This document shows positions 34,519 to 46,708 of a DNA stretch of 64,000 nt, in pieces (the stretch's first letter is position 1; every line of letters begins with the position of its first letter). Under the pieces are notes generated by a model. It was not told the origin of the DNA. It did no database searches and was given only the letters and a program-made list of their open reading frames with translations. The DNA comes from Ceratobasidium sp. AG-K. Its lineage: Eukaryota > Basidiomycota > Agaricomycetes > Cantharellales > Ceratobasidiaceae. Location of the stretch: assembly GCA_037039685.1 (NCBI GenBank), contig JAWNGF010000001.1, positions 2,852,001-2,916,000 on the forward strand, read 5' to 3'. The translations under genes and the position numbers were made by a program.

Positions 34519-35975
34519 TTAGTAATCGCGGCGGTCACTGCGGGACTCATATCGTTCACTGCGTAGGTCAAAGGCCGACAAGATAAGTAAGCATAACATC
34601 ACTGAGTCAAGATGCTTACTTGTCAGCCTCGCGTTCCTCACGGCGCGGGGACCGACGGGGTTCGTCACGTCGCTCGCGGTAGTCGCGCCTATCGTCGCGG
34701 TCCCCACGACGGTCGTCACGGCGGTCATCCCGGTACTCGCGCCTGTTGTAAAGGTGAATAATAGTAATCATCTCAAACATAGTACTTGCCTGTCATCCCT
34801 GTGCTCGCGGTCGCGATGGTCCCGGCGATCGTAATCACGCCGGGGCGAACGAGAGCGATCGCGGCGGTAATGGTCACGATCGCGATCACCACGGTCACGT
34901 CCGCCACCGGTACCGCCACTGCGCTAATCACGGCGCCTAAGTTAGAGTCGATCTGCGGAACAAGCTGGAGCGCCTCACTTCGTCAGCCGCTACACGCACT
35001 GGGGCCCCACGCAAGTCACGCCCATCGAGGGTGCGGACTGCGTTTTCGGCATCGCTTTGGGAAACGTATTCAATGATGCTGAAAATACCCGGTTAATTAA
35101 ACGCATATCTCAAGTAAACAACGCAACGTACCCGGTGTTTGGCGAATCGCGGTCCACATCGGCAAACGACACCGAGCCGGCCTCGCGGGCAAAGTCCTTG
35201 AGATCCTATTGGTGATGACCAAGACAGTCGAGATTAGGGGGCTGCTCGTCTACGCCTTGGAGTCCAGGAACGAGAAAAAGGAAACGGGATCCGCGGCCCA
35301 CGCGAAGAACACATTCGCCATCACACATGCCTCGGCCACGCCTTGCGGGAACCCCCAGGGGCCACACGACCAATGGAAACGGAGTGGAGAAAATGATTCG
35401 TGGACCCGCCGAGTGGCCATGTAGCGTGTAAGACTATCGTACCTGCCAGCTCGTATCCCTTGACAAACCCGTAACGAGGACTCGGAATCCAGCGGGCCGA
35501 CGAGAGCGGGGTGGCGGTCTAGCGCTACACTTCAGTTGAGAGCCATTCATCTCGTTCGGGAAAGCACATACCCGCGGTCGTCATAGTTGTCCCGGCGACG
35601 ATTGTTCTCCTTGGCAAATTCAACGATGATGTTTTGACCCAGGAAGGGCTTCCCGTTGAAGTTGGTCACAATCTCTTCCGCGTCCTGCAGAGTCCGTCAG
35701 CGACACTTCGTCAAAAATGCCACGACAATCTCACCCGGTTGTTCTCAAACTCGACAAAGCCAAAGCCAGACATGACGCGGCAGTCGATGATTTTACCGTA
35801 ACCATCGAAAAACTTTTGCACGTCTAAAAAACCAGTGAGTCGACGCAACACTATCAACTCGCTACAAATTACCTTCAGGACGTGTGTCGCTTGGGAGGCC
35901 TAAAACACGAGTGTTAGTTGCTTCGCTGTCATATTATCCGCCAGACTTACGGCCAAGATACAAGCGTTTAGACAT
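34519..35975 (-). CDS. SR-family splicing factor, two RRMs (Srp2-like)
   Basis: Pre-mRNA splicing regulator. From ATG 35975, RRM1 has the RNP2-like RLYLGRLP and RNP1-like GFGFVEFE. RRM2 is the pseudo-RRM class carrying the hallmark SWQDLKD heptapeptide (near 35200, assembled across a splice), followed by FADVDRDSP and EYVSQSDAENAVRTLDG. The tail is rich in Arg/Asp/Ser (RDR, RDY, SRSPRR). The final intron (34559-34619) is unusual. Its GTAAGC donor overlaps an in-frame TAA, so retention ends the protein at EADK, while splicing adds NERYESRSDRRDY and ends at 34519. The neighbouring GH6 gene is divergent. Confidence 0.88.
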
Positions 35976-36664
35976 GAGTGATTGGTGCTTTGTTGTGGGA
36001 GGTGGAGAACAGGAACAACATTGGTAACGCGCGCACAGACCATTGGAGTGATCCACTTTAGGGCAGGCTTCCTAGGATTGAGGACGAGATTACATCACCA
36101 TGTGGAGTGTGTGCAATTAGCTCTAGCACAGCACCCGTCCAACCATACGACCAGCCCACATGATGGGTTGGTATTCCAAGGCTGATATGTTCATTTGACC
36201 GAAGCGATAGTCTTGTAGAACCTCGGACACAAGTTATTAATAGCTGCTGCGCAGTCCGGTTGGAGCTTTATTGGGTACGGTTCTTGGGGGTTGCACCGAG
36301 TATCTTGGATGATTAACACTGCCGAGCGTGATCTTGTTCGCCATCGAGAATCGGTTCATTCTCGGTTCGGGTCCAAGTCGGTACGACTACGTTGGCTATA
36401 GGACGTGCTGCGTGTAATCGGGCGGGTGAATGTTTCAACCATCGAGCGACACAAAAAGTACCACAAGACCTATACTACGCACCCGCAACGAGTAATTCTA
36501 CCGAAATTAGGCTATTCGTCACCAGACACGGACCCGCTCCGATGTTTCTAATTGAACTAGACTTATCATAGTCTCTCGGAAAGCCTACGGTCAAGCAAAG
36601 GCTATAAAATACCCTTGCCCCCCTCAGCAACACACTCATTCCTTCCTGATTTATTGTTCCAATC
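35976..36664. promoter_or_regulatory. Divergent promoter region, SR protein / GH6 cellulase
   Basis: 689 bp between opposite start codons of a housekeeping splicing factor and a secreted cellulase. A TATA box is evident only on the cellulase side. I did not find a convincing cluster of carbon-catabolite repressor sites by eye. Confidence 0.5.
36603..36609 (+). promoter_or_regulatory. TATA box of the GH6 gene
   Basis: TATAAAA, 56-62 bp upstream of the ATG at 36665, in correct orientation. This is a strong consensus match at a plausible distance for a short 5' UTR. Confidence 0.6.
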
Positions 36665-38526
36665 ATGTCCCGGGATACATTTCTTGCCGGCCTTGCTGGA
36701 CTGTTGATTATTGCGCCCCTTGCTTTAGCACAGCAGCCGCTCTATGCTCAGTGCGGAGGGACAGGCTGGTCAGGCGCTACCGTAAGTGCACTCAACCTCT
36801 CGAATAATACACTCAAAGCTCAAAAGGCGCGCATATAGACCTGTGTTTCTGGCGCGACTTGTACCAAGCTGAACGATTATTATTACCAATGCCTGGTGAG
36901 CTTATTAACAGCTTCAGCCAATTCAGGTTAATAAATTGCGCCACCCATATTAGGCTAGTGGCGCAACTACATCAACTACCGCACAGGCTACCGGCACCAC
37001 CGCTAATGCAGGATCAACCACTGCTTCTGCTACCACTACGAGCTCCGCTCCTGCTTCTACATCCACCGATAATCCGTATACCGGCTATTCCATTTATCTC
37101 AGCCCGTATTATGCCGCCGAGATCAAGGCAGCAGTTGCCAATATCCAGGATTCCACACTCGCCGCCAAAGCTGCCAAGGTATGTCCGGATATAGGCTTTC
37201 AGCAAGGAACACAATCCAACGTATTCCAACATAGGTTGCGTCGATCCCTACGTTCACATGGTTTGATTCCATGGCGAAAGTACCCACCCTTGGCACATAC
37301 CTTGCCGACGCCCTGTCGATTCAGACTTCGACCGGCGTAAAGCAAATCGTGCAAATTGTGGTTTATGATCTTCCCGATCGGTCAGTATCCCCGACATCAA
37401 GCGGATAAAAAGCTCATCACAACGACCCGTAGTGATTGCCACGCAAAAGCGTCGAACGGCGAGCTCTCAATCGCCAACGGTGGCGCGGCTCTTTACAAAC
37501 AATACATCGACGACATATCGGCTTGGATCACTAGTACGTTTTTGTAATGCCTAGCCTGAAACACGAGCTTAGCACATGACTATAGAATACCCTACAATCC
37601 GCGTCGTTGCCGTAGTCGAGCCCGATTCACTTGCCAACTTGGTGACTAATCTTTCCGATCCCAAGTGAGCCCCTGCCTTTCATTCGGCTCCTATTTCTAA
37701 CTTGGCGCTAGGTGTGCCAATGCTGCGACAACGTACAAGGAACTAACCGCATATGCCATCCAAAAGTTGAACCAATCAAATGTGTACCTCTACCTGGATG
37801 CTGGCCACGCAGGTTGGCTCGGTTGGTCAGCGAATATTCAGCCTGCAGCGCAGCTATTTGCTAGTATTCTTACTCAAGCTGGCGGAACTTATCGGGTTCG
37901 TGGATTGGCCACTAGTAAGTACTATGGCGCATACACTGGTCGCTGAGTCAATAATGCGTTTGAAGATGTTGCCAACTACAATGCGCTCAATGCTGCATCG
38001 CCCGATCCGATCACCCAAGGCAACAGTAATTATGACGAAACCCACTATATTAACGCACTCGCTCCACTTCTTACTCAGAATAACTTCCCGGGTGAGTTGA
38101 TATTCTTCGGTTCGCGTGGATTAATTATCTCAAATGGTATACGCTCCAACAGCCCACTTCATTGTCGACCAAGGTCGTTCAGGCGTTCAGAATATTCGCA
38201 CCCAGTGGGGTGACTGGTGCAATATCCTTGGAGCAGGCTTTGGAACCCAGCCCACGACCAGCACCGGGAATTCTCTCATTGATGCAATTGTATGGGTCAA
38301 GCCTGGTGGAGAAAGTGATGGAACATCGAACACTACTTCTCCTCGTTACGACAGCACTTGTGGGTTATCGGATGCGACACAGCCGGCTCCCGAAGCAGGT
38401 ACGTGATTTTATGTCCATGTAGGCACGAGCTACCCCACACTAACATCCCACGTCTGTCCGCCTTTAGGTACCTGGTTCCAAACATATTTCGAGACGCTTG
38501 TGTCCAAGGCCGACCCAGCCCTGTAA
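36665..38526 (+). CDS. cel6A: GH6 cellobiohydrolase with N-terminal CBM1
   Basis: Secreted cellulase acting from the non-reducing end of cellulose. Order: signal peptide (hydrophobic LAGLAGLLIIAPLALA), CBM1 (YAQCGGTGWSGATTC, then CTKLNDYYYQCL with the aromatic binding residues), a Ser/Thr/Ala-rich linker, then the GH6 barrel. Both family signatures are present: VVYDLPDRDCHAKASNG with the catalytic acid Asp and VVEPDSLANLVTN. Later stretches are LDAGHAGWLGW, FIVDQGRSG, WCNILGAGFG, and AIVWVKPGGESDGTS. The stop TAA is at 38524-38526. Introns are 50-60 nt, with the CBM1 split by two of them. Length and composition are normal, and no damage was seen. It probably works with other plant-wall enzymes encoded elsewhere. 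Confidence 0.95.
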
Positions 38527-40464
38527 TTTCTCCAACGCGCTCGCTCGCTTCTTGTCACTTGCTTCCTCTGTCAATTCAGCTTTTTGGCCACTCGGTAGCT
38601 TCAGCAGAGAGTGCACGTCCGGGATTCACTGATCTTCTTTATTGAGACAATGTTTCATGGCGTGGAAAGTCAAAGTTGCGTCGATCATCCGTTTGGGGTC
38701 GGTGCACACGCACATCTTTCCGTTCTGCTCGGAGGGTGAGAATAGGGGTCCCGTCGTCACAGATACAATATCGAACCTCAAAACACAGGTCAATCATCTT
38801 CCAGGTATGCAACCTATTTAGAGGGAACCTGTGATTGTTCCCCGCATTTACAAAAGTCAGTATGACGAGACGAAGCGTGGGGGTCGAGGGTTAGTATAAA
38901 GGAGCGAATCAAATGCTTGATAAAGTTTACAACCCAAATCAAGAACAACCGTTCGACGTCATATTGCTATTTGTACCCAAGACTTGCCTCGATCGCCACA
39001 GCACACGGGGAAAGGTAGCTTATGCACTTCAGGCTCGTAGCTGAATGTGACAACGATCTCGCTCTCACCCCCCAAACGATGTCGACGCGGAGCTGAGCCT
39101 GATCTGCCAGTACTGGGCCAACCCTTGCGTTCTTTTGACAAGATTTTGACAGAGGCGCTGAGATAGGTCGTGATAGTGTTCCCTGCCAGAGCGATGACGT
39201 TCGGCATGTGGCTGCGAACCCGGTCGAAACGGCAAACAGCGAGCCTGTCAAGCACACGAATCGCCGGATTGGCAGGCAGCTAAGTTCGTCCCTGCTTGGA
39301 CTGTCCGCTAATAATGCAGTACAACCATTTATTTCTGGAAATTGCACAAATCACTACTGTCTCCGTTTCCGTTCCAACCCGAGCACACTATGCATGCATT
39401 GATGCTTGATGATGAATACTACCCGGTGACGACTCCGATGTAAAGGCAAACAGCACCTTGCCGGCAACTCAAACCGGCCTGTACTGTGAGCGCGAGCCTG
39501 AAATCCTAAACCGCCGGGAGGTTCGGCTTGGATGTGTTTGCCCAGACCTTCGAAAAGTCCCCGGGGTGGAGCGAGCCCGTCTAAGGTTCGCAGAAGGAAA
39601 TAATGCCAAGATGACCCCAAAGTAAGATTCAGATTTGGCTGGAGTTCGGTCATCCTAGGCCTGAGAGACCGAACCGTACGTGGGACTTGTCCTGCCACTA
39701 GGCACCCATGGTGTTCGCTCGCCTGGGCTTGAGTCTGAATCGTGGCGGCCACGTTCCGGCGATCAAACGTGCAAAGACCATAAATGGTCCTTAATTGATC
39801 TAGAAAAGTACAAGGCCTGTGCCGCAGGGTTATGAAACTGTTGGCGGTATATGCGTGTTCAATTCAAATCAATAGGGGTAGCGAGTGGTGGGGTAGAGCG
39901 AGGTTAATTTCATGCAAAACGCGATTAGGGGTGAATAGGGTGAGCACTGCGCAGAAACGCCCTAGTAATCCAAGTACTTCAAATGTAGGCGCTTTTGGAG
40001 CGTCGAGGGAAGGTTGGGGGTGCTGCACACGGTACGCACCTGAAAGACGTCAGGAAGGACGGTGGAGATGCCTCCTGTTTGGACCAAAAGGGAGCACTTG
40101 GAAAGGCGAACTGAGTTGAGAGCATGTCTGTCGGCCTATCCTTCCTTGGTTGCGCCAGCAATAGCGCATGCTCAATTATCGCCGTTCACACCAGTGAATA
40201 ACCGGCCATGATCTCAATGGCCAAGGTACAGCAAAGAGACAAGATGTCCGGCAACCAAAGTGACCGAAGCACAGTGCCAGCGTATACTAACCTCCTGTAA
40301 ATCTCACACCGCGGCGATTTCAGAGCGAAAAGATGTACACTGCATGCATTGTCATAAGTTAGAATGCCGGGGATCCCCCCTCTACAAAAAGGCCCAAGTG
40401 TTCACAGAAAATCTACATGATAATAATGCACCTCCACCTCCCTCTCCTCGTCCTAGGCTAGCAA
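38527..40464. other. 1.9-kb region without a recognised gene
   Basis: Convergent space between the GH6 gene and the IDO gene. The ends carry 3' UTRs. The middle has only short, unrecognisable frames on both strands (the longest about 130 codons near 39354-39752, minus). No repeat structure was obvious. Confidence 0.45.
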
Positions 40465-42127
40465 TTATTGCTTGGCTTCGTTTTGTGACACCAATGCTCG
40501 GGTGGTCGCATCCCGGCATGCTTTAAGCAGGTTCGACAGCTCGGTGCCGCCCGTTCCTCGAACGACCTTGCGCTCGGTTACAGGCGGAGCAGGCAGCTCG
40601 CCGTTTTGGCGCATCTTGTCGAACATCGCAGCGACCGGGCATCCCGCCTTGCGTGCAGAATCTTGGGCGGCCTCGGATCGTGACATGGACACTACGTACA
40701 AGCAAGCGATACGTATGTGTCCATCACGGAAGTTCTTGAGCGCAAGTACGCAGTTGTCGTACGACTCGTGAAGGGCGGGCGTACGGACGACGAGTTCGCG
40801 TAGCGGGTTGGCGCTCGTCGCCAGCGCGTTCAAGAAGCTCTGGTGGCGGCCGGGCATGTAACGCTAGATAATGGGTAAGTAATCCATTGCAAACTGAGTC
40901 GTTCGCAGGCTTACCTGCATGCGTTGCATAAACGACCGGTCCGCCTTCTTGTTCAACTCAGATGGGACGGGAAGGCGAGGTTTCTCGAGTTTGTGGTCGA
41001 TATCAAAGAAGACGTCGAGCGAGTGCATCATGGAGCTCTGGCCAGCAGATGGGCCGCTCAACTCGAGATTGCTCGAATCGCCAACGCCCTCAAAGATCCA
41101 GCCAGGCGAGGAAGGGCCGCCGGCATCGCTGCCCCTGAACCACGGCCTGATCGCAAAGTAGAATGCATGTGGGTCGCAAGTGCACCGCACGGATGTAAGA
41201 ATCGAGGACAAGTCATTGATGACCTCGCTTAGTCGACCGAGAGCGCCCTGGATCTCCGCAATAGCCTGGGGAGAAGTCGTGCAGGACATATTTTGATACT
41301 TGATGATAAGATTAAGAGCTTCGATCCCTCGCATCTCGATTCCAAGGCAGCATAGGTAAAAGTTTTGCTCGTCACGGGCAGCCTTCGAAGAGGCAGTGAA
41401 GAGGGTTTGAGAGCGAATGTTGTCGCTGGAAATGGGTTTGGACGAGTCGATGAGCGCATAGTTCCATAGGACAGTGTCGGCAAATGTCAATACGGGCGCG
41501 ATGTCGAGTACACGCGATACCTCTACGAGAGGGACAGCCAAAGACTTGGGAACGAGCATAGGCGCAGCTGGCTGCGCCGGTGGTGTAGAATGGACATAGA
41601 AATGTACTAGGAAGGCGAGCACATGGTGGGCGCGACGCAAGAGTCGGACATCCTCTACAAGTGAGGATGTAGACAAGACAGGTGCCTATTTTAGAAGTGA
41701 CATTCGTCAGAACCTAAAACACGAGCGATCAAGATCTGGAGCTCACCAATGCAATGTTCTCTCGCCATTTCCGGCTCGAATCGCGCTTCGACAATGCTTC
41801 GTCGCTCATGTCTTCGCCGAGACTCAACACGCCGTCGGGACGGTTTGCTGAATCGAGAGCGTCTTCCCATAAATCGAAGGCGGCAGGAAGCCTGGCAAGC
41901 GGAGGCTCCTTGGGTAGGAAGCCAGAAGTCAGGTCGACATCGTACTCTGCTGGGTCAAACTTTGGTTGAGACAGACGGCTAGAGGACGCTTCGGGAATCG
42001 AGCTAGAGGCAGACTGGGGCCGGATCTCGCCGAAGATTGCGGGTTGGAGGACAGAGGGAAGGACCTGTGCCGCGGCCCGGGCGACGTAGCGGAGAGTGTG
42101 TACAGGGGAAATACTGCTGAAAGACAT
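40465..42127 (-). CDS. BNA2: Indoleamine 2,3-dioxygenase (tryptophan to N-formylkynurenine)
   Basis: Haem dioxygenase that opens the tryptophan indole ring, the first step of the kynurenine/NAD pathway. Exons are 41747-42127, 40915-41685 and 40463-region 40465-40863. Family marks: FYFAIRPWFRGSD, GWIFEGV, GPSAGQSSMMHSLDVFFDI, RYMPGRHQSFL (completed across the last splice), the proximal haem histidine in FRDGHIRIACLYV, and GTGGTELSNLLKACR. The C-terminal extension ends SQNEAKQ. About 515 residues, in the usual range for fungal IDOs. The N-terminal 100 residues are more variable. No targeting signal is evident, and cytosolic location is expected. Confidence 0.93.
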
Positions 42128-43356
42128 GTTGTAGACCTGGCCAAACAAACTCGGAGGAGATTGCAAGCTCAGAAGAGACTGAGAGTCGGGATGATGGGGA
42201 GAACAGGCTTGGTATCATGGTTCATATAAGCTCGGGAGACTCGCGGTGTAGCAGCTCAGGGCCCACTCCCAGCGGGGTCGCGTCGAATGATGAATCCAAT
42301 AGTGAGACTGGAGAGAATGCCGCCCGGCGTTGCCCAGAGCGTGTGGCCAGCAGCATCAGAACCCCTGCCAGATGCGACCCTTGTGCAGCACGTGATGATC
42401 TTTGCCAATGCATCTCCGACCCTAGCGCTTCACCGCTTCCTGGTTCACCACTATGTCGGCACCCGCTTATTGCCTCCTCACCGGCTATCGGACCCAATCT
42501 GTTCTTGTTGGTGGGAGCGTTCACACATGCCGTCTGCGAGCCCATCCGTCAACTGACACCCGGCGGCCAGTCCGGCGTCTACCCCCCACACCGCCGCTTT
42601 TCGGGCGGCCTCTATCACGGCCAATTGAGCGCGCCTCGTATATGCGTCTGTAACATGCGCATGCACATCGGGTCGATCAACTCCAACGGCAGACGGAATA
42701 CCCGGTTCTACTTTTAAACTCTTTGGCTTTGTCTTTAGAGCTAATGATTAGAAACAAGTCGTTTCCCTTGTTGCCGCATCATCGGCGTCTCTGGTGCCCT
42801 GCCTCCGCGGGGTACCGTGAGTACTGCTCCCAACAAGGACTCCATCGCATGTACAGCCTAGTGGGGCGCCGAGTACTATCTGAAACTGTCTCCGTGTTCT
42901 CGCGCGCTTGAACCTATAGAATCCTGCTGGAAGCCCTTGTCCATTGGTGTGAACAGATGTCTTCGACTCTGCCAATCAACTGGACCGCTCATACCGTCTT
43001 GCGATACGATACAATTACCGTTGGTCGTTAACAAAAGTGAGCGGTTGACATGCCGGCGCTCCGCTCGAAAGCTCGGAGTAACGAAAGCGGGCGTTTTTTG
43101 TGAAACTCCTTCCCAGCTTCCGGAGAAACGAGGAAGCAGGAATGTTTTTCCGACGAGTTTTTCGGAAGCGGGTCCGGTAACGCGCCCGGTAGCAGGTTCG
43201 GTCAAATGGCTGACGACTCCGGTCTGAGGAATGTCGATCATTTTATAAACCGGTGGCCGGTCAACATGGGATTTAGAATGCGGAAACGTTGCCCACATTG
43301 CCTACAACAGGGTTCACTAGGGATACGAGCACACGGCCACAGATAGCAGATTAAAC
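42128..43356. other. 1.2-kb region without a recognised gene
   Basis: Contains the IDO promoter on the left and the HIBCH 3' UTR on the right. Open frames on both strands between 42217 and 43298 reach 140-165 codons but are overlapping, GC-driven and carry no recognisable motif. Confidence 0.45.
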
Positions 43357-45259
43357 TTAGTGCTTCCAGGTTAGATAGCCGTCCTTGACCTCACATTTGC
43401 GATCTGTGCTTGTAGTCAATAGGCGCTCGAGGCCGATTCAGCGCAAAGTACTCACCAACAACATCTGCGATCTTTTGTTTTAGTCCTTGTTTTTGGCCAC
43501 AACGCCTTTCAAAGGCCGCAATTAGCTCTTGGGTCGTAAGGGCGAAGCTTCCGGACCCAGGAAGAGAGCCTTTGACGGCAGCTTGAATTGTCGTCTCGTT
43601 AGGAAGCGCATAACGGGTAAGTCTGTCCCCTGGTGAGGCGCTCTTGTCGAATTGGAGCCGAGGTGCTTTGTTCAAGTAGGGTGAATCGTCAAAGAAGTTT
43701 TTGATAACATCCTCTGGCGTGTCTTGCAGTGTAGGTGGTAACCAAGCGGCCGCGCCCTTGGCCTTGTCAACTAACAGATGTGTAACTCCTGTAATAAAAT
43801 CACGGGAGGCTCCCGTCTACGTGTATAATGAGTCAGAAATCAATCACCAACAATCGGGCAAACATGCTCACGCAGAAAGCGGTCGCGATACCCATTTCCA
43901 TTTGCAGCGCATCGGCCAATTCCAGGTACTTCCCCCGGCGCACTGCATGCAGGGCCACTCTCAGACTAGTTGGGCTTCGTTCGAGCATGGCATCCAGTGT
44001 CTCCTGAGCCCATTGTGCCTGGGACCCAGCAGAAGCTGCCAGATCTTGCAGGTCCTTGATGATGGACTCCACATTATTATGAGAGAAGCACGCATCGAGT
44101 ACTGTGCGGCGCTCGCCCATGTATGCCCCAGGCGGATCGTCAGGTGAGCTCTCGGCGGAGTGCTCCTCAAGCGTTCTGTTGATAGCCTCCGGGGATGCGT
44201 CGGCAAGCGAGGAGAGAGCAGCTAGTAGAGCGGGCAGGCGGCGCTGGGGCACGAAATGCGTCGCTAAACCAAACTCCCTGGTGGCCAAGCTTAGTCATCG
44301 ACCAACGCTCAACAAAAACGGAACACACTGTATCGTTCGACCTTGAATAGGATTTGATGTGAGTGCGAGATAGGTTCCAAGTTCACCATCCAGTCGGGGC
44401 AGGAAATAATTCGCCCCAACATCAGGACAATACCCGATTTTGGCCTCTGGCATAGCAAAGCTAGAGGCTTCGGTCGCTATCCGGAAGGGTGCGCCAATTG
44501 ACAGTCCGACTCCGCCTCCCACTGGCCGCAAGTGAGTCTGGGGAAATTCAGGGCGTGAGGAAAAGTCTCACTTGTATAGCCGTCCATCACAGATACATAG
44601 GGCTTCGACAGGGTAGCCAGTGCGAAATCGAGCTCAAATCTTTTTCACGACCAGTGAGATTCGAAAGATAGAGTTGGTATAGAACTTCTCACTCTTTTTG
44701 AAAGAATCGCAGAGCATCGGGCTGCTTCTTTGGGTCAGCAGCGTTTAGCACCACATCTACAGGTGCAATTTCTGTCAGGGTACATGCTATCGCGAGTAGG
44801 GAGGTACGCGCCCTTGACATCGCCCCCGGCACAAAACGCTCGGCCATTACCTCGTCCGATGATAAGCTTGCAGAGTTTGCTTTCATTCCAAGCCTGACGC
44901 CGGAATGTTAGAGACGACCTCGGTTCGAAAAAGGTCATACTTTGATTTGGGAACTAAGCATATCAATCATAGCTTCGTTTATGTCTCGCAACGGTTTGGA
45001 GTCGTGTTTGGAAGCGACTGTTCGACGTGCACTTTGGCCGGTCGAGAAGATGTATGTAAGTTCGAGCATCTCCTTCGCTTTTGAATAAGACTGGCTACGT
45101 ATTGAAAGGATTAGCCAAAGTCCGAGGGAGCCGAAGTGAATAACAAACAGCTTCGTCAGTAGCAGCAGGCCCAGACATATGTCTCGCAACGGTTTGGAGT
45201 CGATGTGAGCTCATGGAAGCGACTGTTCGACGTGCACTTCCAGCCAAAGGCCGCATCAT
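43357..45259 (-). CDS. HIBCH: 3-hydroxyisobutyryl-CoA hydrolase (HIBCH-like), N-terminal region scrambled
   Basis: Crotonase-fold hydrolase of valine catabolism, mitochondrial. The body is well preserved: [24 protein letters not shown] (oxyanion hole), DGYTMGGGVGLS (joined by an intron with acceptor just before TGGGAGG), [21 protein letters not shown] with the catalytic acid residues, [10 protein letters not shown], and a C-terminus [15 protein letters not shown] ending at 43357. The start at 45259 gives a plausible import signal ([18 protein letters not shown]). However, the almost invariant LNRPKALNAL stretch that should precede NEAM is missing. In its place is a partial copy (44980-45053) of the presequence DNA at 45178-45279, and the frames do not join. 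This gene may be broken, or may use a start or splice I cannot see. Confidence 0.8.
44980..45053. repeat. Imperfect direct duplication, copy A
   Basis: Shares long identical blocks with 45178-45279 (for example ATGTCTCGCAACGGTTTGGA and GAAGCGACTGTTCGACGTGC), but lacks two internal pieces of about 8-15 bp. It lies exactly where the conserved RPKALN coding sequence of HIBCH is expected. Confidence 0.85.
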
Positions 45260-45279
45260 TATCAAGGTCGAGAAGATGT
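45178..45279. repeat. Imperfect direct duplication, copy B (presequence of HIBCH)
   Basis: The longer copy, encoding the probable mitochondrial presequence. It is the likely donor of the copy at 44980-45053. Confidence 0.8.
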
Positions 45280-45667
45280 CGACCAACGGGTGTCGAACGC
45301 TCGTGCCTGATCCGGATCTCTTTACCACACGTGATGCTCTAACTCGAAAGCACGTGCTAGTTTCACACAGACCCCGGAGTCCTTTGATGAGCTAATATAT
45401 GCGCTCCGAAGCATTGCCGAAATTCGCTTGCGTTGGTGAGAAAACAGGCCTTTTCTCACGATTCTGGCTGTCGTGCCAAAAAACGGCCAGCTTTTGAAAG
45501 TTAGGTGGTGGCAGATCGCTGACGCCATCTTTAAATCTTGCGCAACCTGTAAATTATACTTGATGTCTATTAATCAAGATATCACGTCAGGGGTGTCGCA
45601 TACAACCCCCTGATACTGTAACAATGTCACGGTTTACTAATTGATACAGTTTGAATTCCTCGAACCA
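45260..45667. other. Intergenic between HIBCH start and cupin stop
   Basis: 408 bp with no gene recognised. It should carry the HIBCH promoter and the cupin 3' UTR. CACGTG occurs near 45352. Confidence 0.5.
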
Positions 45668-46471
45668 TTACTGGGGGGCTTTCTGTGACCAGGACGGGGG
45701 TTCGTCCTTTCCCTCCTCCTCGAGCTTTTCTCCTTCATCGAGTGTCTTGTGCTTGGAGGTAGTCGCGTGCTCAGCCGGCGCATATACTAGGAGTGATTAT
45801 GAGCACGTAACAAGTGCAACAATAAGGTTTCAACGCACCTGTATACAAGATCAACGGCGCTTGGGCGGTATTAATAAAGTTGTCTGTTATGCAATATTAC
45901 TATATAGGAACACCAGCTTTTCGAGTTACTCACGCTTGGTTCCGGCAGGGACAATCACTAAATCGCCTGCAACAACCTTTTTCTCTTCGCCAGCAACGAT
46001 CGCTTTGGCAGTGCCACTTGTAAAAACCAAATGCTTCAAGAGTATCGGGTCAAAGGTAGAGTCTCCTAGATTAATTTATCACCATACCTGGTCGACGGTG
46101 TGGACCTCTTCTCCAATTTCTCCACCAACCGGAACTGTGGTGAGTTAGAACCGGAACATAAACCAACACCGAACTGTCACTCACTCGTCATGATAACCAA
46201 CTGGCTATGTTCACCAGTCCATAAGACCCTCCTGAAATCTACTCAAGTTAGTAAGATCCTTGCGCGGAGAGGGCAACATACCAGGGGATTCGGCAGCTTG
46301 GATGTCCAAGCGAGGGAAGTGGGCCATCTTCTTCTCAGGTGGGGAGCTTTGAGTTCCAGAACGTGTAGCCATGGTTGCGGTTTTGAGCTTGAGACTAGCG
46401 TTGAATGAAGAGTGTTGGACAGAAGAAAGCCTTGCAACAGCTGTGCGAGACAGTCGAATGACAGGTTGCAT
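45668..46471 (-). CDS. Cupin-domain protein
   Basis: Small protein of about 195 residues. The N-terminus (MQPVIRLSRTAVARLSS) resembles a mitochondrial presequence. The cupin core is spread over short exons: FRRVLWTGEHSQLVIMT, then VPVGGEIGEEVH, VFTSGTAKAIVAGEEKKVVAGDLVIVPAGT and HNFINTAQAPLILYTVYAP. The strands and the G-D-x-x-x-x-P turn are typical of a single conserved beta-barrel cupin with His/Glu metal ligands. The tail is acidic/Lys-rich and ends WSQKAPQ. Function cannot be predicted beyond metal-binding small-molecule enzyme or binding protein. A TATA box lies 32 bp upstream of the ATG. Confidence 0.88.
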
Positions 46472-46502
46472 GGGAGTTGGCGATTAAACGAGCTCGCATC
46501 GG

Positions 46503-46510
46503 CTTTTATA
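46503..46510 (-). promoter_or_regulatory. TATA box of the cupin gene
   Basis: TATAAAAG on the minus strand, 32-39 bp upstream of the ATG at 46471. Such closeness would leave a very short 5' UTR, so use of a downstream ATG (MATRSG) is possible. Confidence 0.4.
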
Positions 46511-46708
46511 GGTGGAGGTCGATCATTGATCTGAACGCCTGGTAGTGATGTCACATTCAGTAAATGACGTTTATTTCTCGATCATCGCTTCGATTCGGCT
46601 CCTTAGTCAATCAACGGGTCAAAATGATCCTGAAACTGTTTGGCATTCGCCGAACAAGAAATTATATTTGGTGCAGATATATGCGGACACAGGGCAAATA
46701 CAAATACA

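Noticed and set aside
42217..42717. Plus-strand open frame of about 166 codons upstream of IDO
   Set aside because: Overlaps equally long frames in other phases, has no motif, and lies where the IDO promoter is expected.
44935..45189. Alternative HIBCH N-terminus in frame with NEAM, with hydrophobic start
   Set aside because: The frame is open, but it is read through the duplicated presequence DNA and intron-like DNA, and lacks the conserved crotonase RPKALN stretch.
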